From NCBI GenBank assembly GCA_041687015.1, contig JAWLCT010000006.1, positions 35,095 through 99,094 on the forward strand: a stretch of DNA of 64,000 nucleotides, written 5' to 3'. Below the pieces are notes generated by a model that was not told the origin of the DNA, made no database searches, and was given only the letters and a program-made list of their open reading frames with translations. The position numbers and the translations under genes were made by a program. The DNA is from JALOAT01 sp041687015. Its GTDB lineage: Bacteria; Pseudomonadota; Gammaproteobacteria; Thiohalomonadales; Thiohalomonadaceae. Below, one piece after another: positions 60,070 to 64,000 of this stretch (the first letter of the stretch is position 1; every line of letters starts with the position of its first letter).

Positions 60070-60789
60070 ATGCACCTCCACGTCGGCACCAGCGGCTTCG
60101 CCTACAAGGGATGGGTTGGGCGGTTTTACCCGCCCGGCACGCCTGAGAAGGCCATGCTCGCCCGGTATGCCACACAACTGGACACCGTGGAGATCAACAA
60201 CACCTTCTACCGGTTCCCCACCGTGGCCGGTCTCGCGGCATGGGCATCACACGTTCCCGGCGATTTTTGCTTCGCCATCAAGGTTCCGCAACGCATCACC
60301 CACATCAAGCGCTTGCACGACGTTGATGATGACCTGTCACGTTTCATCGACGCGGTCGAAACATTGGGCGAGCGGCTGGGACCCTTGCTGTTCCTGTTAC
60401 CGCCGCGCATGCCGCTGGACCTCACTGCCTTGCAGGATGTACTCACAAGGCTCCCACCGGCACGGAAGGCCGCGTTCGAGTTCCGCGATAAGCGTTGGTT
60501 ATGCGATGCCGTCTTCACGTTACTCGCTCAACACGGCTGCGCCGTGTGTTTCGACGATGCACTGATGCCGGCACCCCGGACGACAACAGACTGGGGTTAC
60601 GTTCGGCTGCGGCAGGAGACATACACCCCTGCCGCTCTCAGGACCACCGCCGAACAGGTGTTGGCCCAACCGTGGCGCGAGGCTTACGTCTACGTGAAAC
60701 ACGAAGCGCCGGATTCACCTCAGCTGGCCCGCCAGTGGCTACAGGTGGCACATCAGCTATTGGAATCCCGTTCGCCCGGCCCGGTTTGA
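60070..60789 (+). CDS. DUF72-family protein
   Basis: A 239-residue DUF72 protein with a TIM-barrel-like fold: HVGTSGFAYKGWVGRFYP at the N-terminus, DTVEINNTFYRFP, and FCFAIKVPQRITHIKRLHD. The C-terminal part has YVRLRQETYTPAALRTTAE and AYVYVKHEA. DUF72 proteins occur in many bacteria and archaea without a confirmed enzymatic role. ATG 60070 was preferred over an ATG 27 nt upstream because it fits the usual start. It is the last gene before a 589-bp non-coding gap. Confidence 0.9.
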   Translation: MHLHVGTSGFAYKGWVGRFYPPGTPEKAMLARYATQLDTVEINNTFYRFPTVAGLAAWASHVPGDFCFAIKVPQRITHIKRLHDVDDDLSRFIDAVETLGERLGPLLFLLPPRMPLDLTALQDVLTRLPPARKAAFEFRDKRWLCDAVFTLLAQHGCAVCFDDALMPAPRTTTDWGYVRLRQETYTPAALRTTAEQVLAQPWREAYVYVKHEAPDSPQLARQWLQVAHQLLESRSPGPV

Positions 60790-61378
60790 AGAAACAAGAT
60801 GGCGGCCATGCGCTGAATCACGGCGCTCCAGATGAAAACGCGGTGCGCATCGAAGACCCTATGTTCGTCACTTGTATTCAAAAGCGCGTAGGAACAATCT
60901 CACCGGCGGCGCCCAGACGCCTCGCTCAGGTGTTGCGGGGTGCCATTCCGTCGCCACGCAAGTGGCGCCAATCGCGGGTTTTTCCCGGCATTTGGAACGA
61001 TTCTTCAGCGCACCCGACGACTCGCTCGCGCATGGTGCCAGTTCGCCACCCCCCTCTTCCGCTTACGCGTCGGGCACACGAATGTTCGCAGCAGTGCTAA
61101 AACTCCCCGGGGGAAATATCGAACCTCGGCCAAGTGCCGCAGCGACATGGACATGAACCCGTCGGCCGTGAGGCAGTCATGGCTTTTCAACAAGGTCTGA
61201 AACGGCACTCCTCCGCGCAAGCCGGTGCCCGTGATTGCTCACGGACACACCTGGACCGTGATGCTACAAGGGTCCGTTATGAAAGCATGAAGACAGTTGT
61301 CCTTCTCGTGCCATGTGGCGCGCCCCCCATGACGGGTTTGTGGCCGGCAGCAGGTATTCACGCGACGGGAGGGCTCTC
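60790..61378. other. Intergenic stretch, nothing recognised
   Basis: Open frames here (up to about 90-200 codons on the + strand when extended into neighbours) have skewed Arg/Pro/Ala composition and weak or no ribosome sites. No tRNA, REP copy, inverted repeat or strong hairpin was found. It carries the upstream region of the last gene, whose promoter is not obvious. Confidence 0.5.
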
Positions 61379-63907
61379 GTGAGCGACCCTGGGCACGAAG
61401 GGGATAGTGAGCAGAAAATCCGTGCATTACAAGCCGCCATCGACGAATGTAATGCGCGCGAGCAACGCTGTCGCGCACTGTTCGACGCCACGCAGGCTGC
61501 ATTCGGCCTCGCCGAGATCATCGTCGATGAGCATGGCAAGCCCCGCGACTACCGCTTGCTCGATGTGAACGACACGTTCGGTCAGGTACTCGGCATCCCT
61601 TCACATGCACTGATAGGAAAGACTATCCGTGAGCTGATACCCGGCATGGGACAGGCATGGATCGACCTGTGCGGCGATGTGGCATTAACGGGGACCCCGT
61701 TACGTACGGAGCAGTACGCGGAACAATTCGGCAGGCGCTGGTTCGAGGTGTTCGCCTATCGCCCTGCACCCAATCAGTTCATGCATGTGTTGTTCGATGT
61801 GACCCAACGTAAGCGCATGGAGTCCGTTCTTGAGGAGCAACTCCGTTTCTCGCAGGTCTTGCTCGACGCTATTCCTTTGCCCATTTTCTATAAAAACACC
61901 AAAGGCATCTATCTTGGCTGCAATTCCGCATTCACCCGCTTCCTCGGTGTGTCTTGTAACGCGGTGGTCGGCCATACGGTCTATGACGTCGCCCCCGAAC
62001 ATCTGGCAAAGGTTTATCACGAAGCCGACGAGGAGCTGTTGGCACAGGGGGGCACCCAAAGCTATGAGACGAGTGTACGGTACGGCGACGGCACCGAGCA
62101 TCAGGTCATATTCAACAAAGCTGTATTCACCGCACGCGATGGAAGAACTGTCGGGATTGTTGGCACGATCTTCGATGTGACTGAGCTCAAGCGGGCTGAG
62201 AACGCGCTGCGTCGAAGCGAGGAACGCTATCGGCGCCAAGCCGCTGAACTGGAAGCGATCTACCAAAGCACACCACTGGGAATCGCCGTACTGGATCGGG
62301 ATGTGCGTTTCCGACGTATCAACGAGCGCCTCGCACAGCTAAATGGTGGGGCGTCGGACAATTCAATTGGCAAGACACCCGCGGAGGTGGTCCCCTGGCT
62401 TGCTGAAGTCGCCGAAGCCCTGGGTCGGCGAATAATCGAAACCGGCGAGGCAATACGCGATCTCGAATTTCGCACCCACGGGAAAAGAGGCGCCAAAACC
62501 GGGCTTCGCTATTTCACCTCCCATTGGCTTCCCCTCAAGAACGAGGCGAACGAAGTATGGGGCGTCAATATGGTCCTGGAGGAGATCACGGACCGCAAGC
62601 GACTTGAAGAACGCACCCGTCACATGGCCCAGCATGATGCGCTGACCAATCTGCCGAACCGTCGCATGTTGCTCAACCTGCTGGAAAACGCGCTTCACTC
62701 CGCACACCGTCGAGGGCAACGCATCGCGCTCCTGTTCCTAGACCTGGATCGATTCAAAATCATCAATGACACCTTGGGTCACGAAACCGGTGATGCACTG
62801 CTGAAAGCCGTCGCCCGCCGGCTCACCGCTCGTGTGCGACGCTCGGATTTGGTGGCGAGACTGGGCGGCGACGAATTCACGGTCCTGCTGCCCGATCTGC
62901 AGCATGCGGAGCAGGCCGCCGAAGTGGCCACGTCACTCCTGCAGTGCTTTGAGCATCCCTATCATGTACTGGCGCACAGCCTCTACATTACGACGAGCAT
63001 CGGGATAAGCGTCTACCCGAATGACAGCGATACCGCGGAAGGTATGTTGCGGTGTGCCGATGCGGCCATGTATGACGCAAAAGAAGGCGGCACCAATACG
63101 TTCCGCTTTTACAACCCATCGGTAGGACGGCGCGCGCGGGAAAAGCTGCAGGTAGAACACCGCTTGCGTGAGGCACTGCGCGGCAGCGGACTGCACCTGC
63201 ACTACCAGCCGCAAATCGATCTGAACACCGGTCGTGTGGTCGGCGTGGAAGCCCTACTTCGGTGGCGACATCCGGAGCTGGGCGTGCTGGATCCGGCCCG
63301 GTTCATCCCCATTTGCGAGGAAACCGACCTCATTCATGCCATTGACAACTGGGTACTGCATACGGCTTGCCGTCAAGGTCGCCTGTGGCTCGAACAGGGA
63401 CTGCCCTCCATGTGCATCAGCGTGAACCTCTCGGCAAAGCGGTTCGAGCATCCCGACCTCATCGACACCGTACGCCGGAACCTGGATGAGACCGGTCTCA
63501 ATCCCGAACACCTGGAACTGGAATTGACCGAACGTGCCGTAATGCGCCACATAGAACATACCTCGGAGCGAATGCGTGCACTGGTAGAGCTGGGCGTTGG
63601 GATCGCCATTGACGACTTCGGCACCGGTCAATCGTCACTCAGCGAACTCAAACGCCTGCCAATTCGCAAGCTCAAGATCGATCAATCCTTTATACGCGAC
63701 ATCCCGGCTGATCCGGATGATCGCGCCATCGTACAGGCGGTGACAGCCCTGGCCCACACGATGAACAAGCGGGTCATTGCGGAAGGCGTGGAAACGGAGG
63801 CGCAACGCGAGTTCCTGCGCACGGCCCGATGCGACGAAGCCCAGGGATTCCTGTTCAACCACCCGCTGCCACCCGATCAATTGGCACAGGTGCTGGATAT
63901 CCACTGA
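61379..63907 (+). CDS. PAS-PAS-PAS-GGDEF-EAL cyclic-di-GMP protein (cytoplasmic)
   Basis: 842 residues without a membrane segment. Three PAS-like domains (about 30-145, 155-275, 290-405) precede GGDEF (motif at 496-500, with inhibitory RRSD site just before LVARL) and EAL (E624, with NLS, ELTE, DDFGTG from D745, KIDQSF, AEGVE, QGF). Both output domains look intact. The GTG at 61379 was chosen because GGGAGGG lies 5 nt before it; an in-frame ATG at 61313 would add 22 residues without a ribosome site. It is separate from the 11-23 kb cyclic-di-GMP block and lacks their periplasmic sensor part. Confidence 0.92.
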   Translation: MSDPGHEGDSEQKIRALQAAIDECNAREQRCRALFDATQAAFGLAEIIVDEHGKPRDYRLLDVNDTFGQVLGIPSHALIGKTIRELIPGMGQAWIDLCGDVALTGTPLRTEQYAEQFGRRWFEVFAYRPAPNQFMHVLFDVTQRKRMESVLEEQLRFSQVLLDAIPLPIFYKNTKGIYLGCNSAFTRFLGVSCNAVVGHTVYDVAPEHLAKVYHEADEELLAQGGTQSYETSVRYGDGTEHQVIFNKAVFTARDGRTVGIVGTIFDVTELKRAENALRRSEERYRRQAAELEAIYQSTPLGIAVLDRDVRFRRINERLAQLNGGASDNSIGKTPAEVVPWLAEVAEALGRRIIETGEAIRDLEFRTHGKRGAKTGLRYFTSHWLPLKNEANEVWGVNMVLEEITDRKRLEERTRHMAQHDALTNLPNRRMLLNLLENALHSAHRRGQRIALLFLDLDRFKIINDTLGHETGDALLKAVARRLTARVRRSDLVARLGGDEFTVLLPDLQHAEQAAEVATSLLQCFEHPYHVLAHSLYITTSIGISVYPNDSDTAEGMLRCADAAMYDAKEGGTNTFRFYNPSVGRRAREKLQVEHRLREALRGSGLHLHYQPQIDLNTGRVVGVEALLRWRHPELGVLDPARFIPICEETDLIHAIDNWVLHTACRQGRLWLEQGLPSMCISVNLSAKRFEHPDLIDTVRRNLDETGLNPEHLELELTERAVMRHIEHTSERMRALVELGVGIAIDDFGTGQSSLSELKRLPIRKLKIDQSFIRDIPADPDDRAIVQAVTALAHTMNKRVIAEGVETEAQREFLRTARCDEAQGFLFNHPLPPDQLAQVLDIH

Positions 63908-64000
63908 GCTACGCGCCTTCGAACCCGAGAGCAACCGCCCCGATAACCCGGGCAGCAAGGGGCAAACACGCCCCAAAATGCCAGCCGCAGCGGATCTTAC

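Noticed and set aside
60790..61378. Possible small genes in the gap before the last gene
   Set aside because: Open frames lack ribosome sites and have random-like composition, with no hydrophobic or domain pattern.

Overview
The window is GC-rich, densely packed bacterial chromosome. It most resembles a gammaproteobacterium with sulfur metabolism, such as the Chromatiales/Ectothiorhodospiraceae. The clues are gammaproteobacterial gene forms (long RecBCD, type I GshA, RibB under an FMN riboswitch, ArfB, UPF0149, DUF938) and a scatter of sulfur-related genes: two DsrE-like domains, a secreted rhodanese, a TSUP permease and a sulfhydrogenase-type [NiFe] hydrogenase. No 16S gene is present, so placement stays at this level. 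I see no prophage, integrase, transposase, CRISPR array or rRNA. Base composition looks even by eye.

Layout. 1-3.5 kb: end of a DUF3618-like gene, AsmA-family protein, MurU. 3.5-10.5 kb: Sel1 protein, a LysR regulator divergent from a three-gene cluster (unknown protein, Asp/Glu racemase family, DUF2938), riboswitch-controlled ribB, two GNAT acetyltransferases, a BamB-like lipoprotein. 10.5-11.0 kb: three tandem copies of a ~153-bp unit built on inverted REP palindromes. 11.2-23.1 kb: a cyclic-di-GMP block with one GAF/PAS/HD-GYP protein and two paralogous ~1,450-residue membrane GGDEF-EAL proteins. 23.2-28.5 kb: small membrane proteins, alpha/beta hydrolase, tRNA-Asp, gshA, NERD protein, a conserved unknown. 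28.5-31.9 kb: chemoreceptor with an outer-membrane protein gene, then a protein ending in four exact-length 25-residue repeats. 32.1-40.7 kb: recC-recB-recD. 40.8-44.9 kb: four-subunit group 3b-type [NiFe] hydrogenase. 45.0-46.2 kb: arfB and a DUF938 methyltransferase. 46.2-49.5 kb: an ECF sigma/anti-sigma pair divergent from a secreted DsrE-like protein and a porin. 49.5-57.9 kb: radical SAM protein, SPOR lipoprotein, rhodanese, DEAD-box helicase, UPF0149, LEA2 lipoprotein, TSUP permease. 58.0-64.0 kb: HAD-like protein lacking its nucleophile, NYN-LOTUS protein, DUF72 protein and a further PAS-GGDEF-EAL protein.

The best candidate for an undescribed system is the ECF module at 46.2-49.5 kb. 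The anti-sigma factor carries a predicted periplasmic DsrE-like domain. The divergent operon starts with a secreted protein of the same fold and continues with a porin. Two back-to-back copies of the same promoter motif (GGAATAAA, 14 nt, CGTC) lie between the operons. This suggests an envelope stress or sulfur-species circuit that controls itself and its output genes together. The signal is not known from the sequence.
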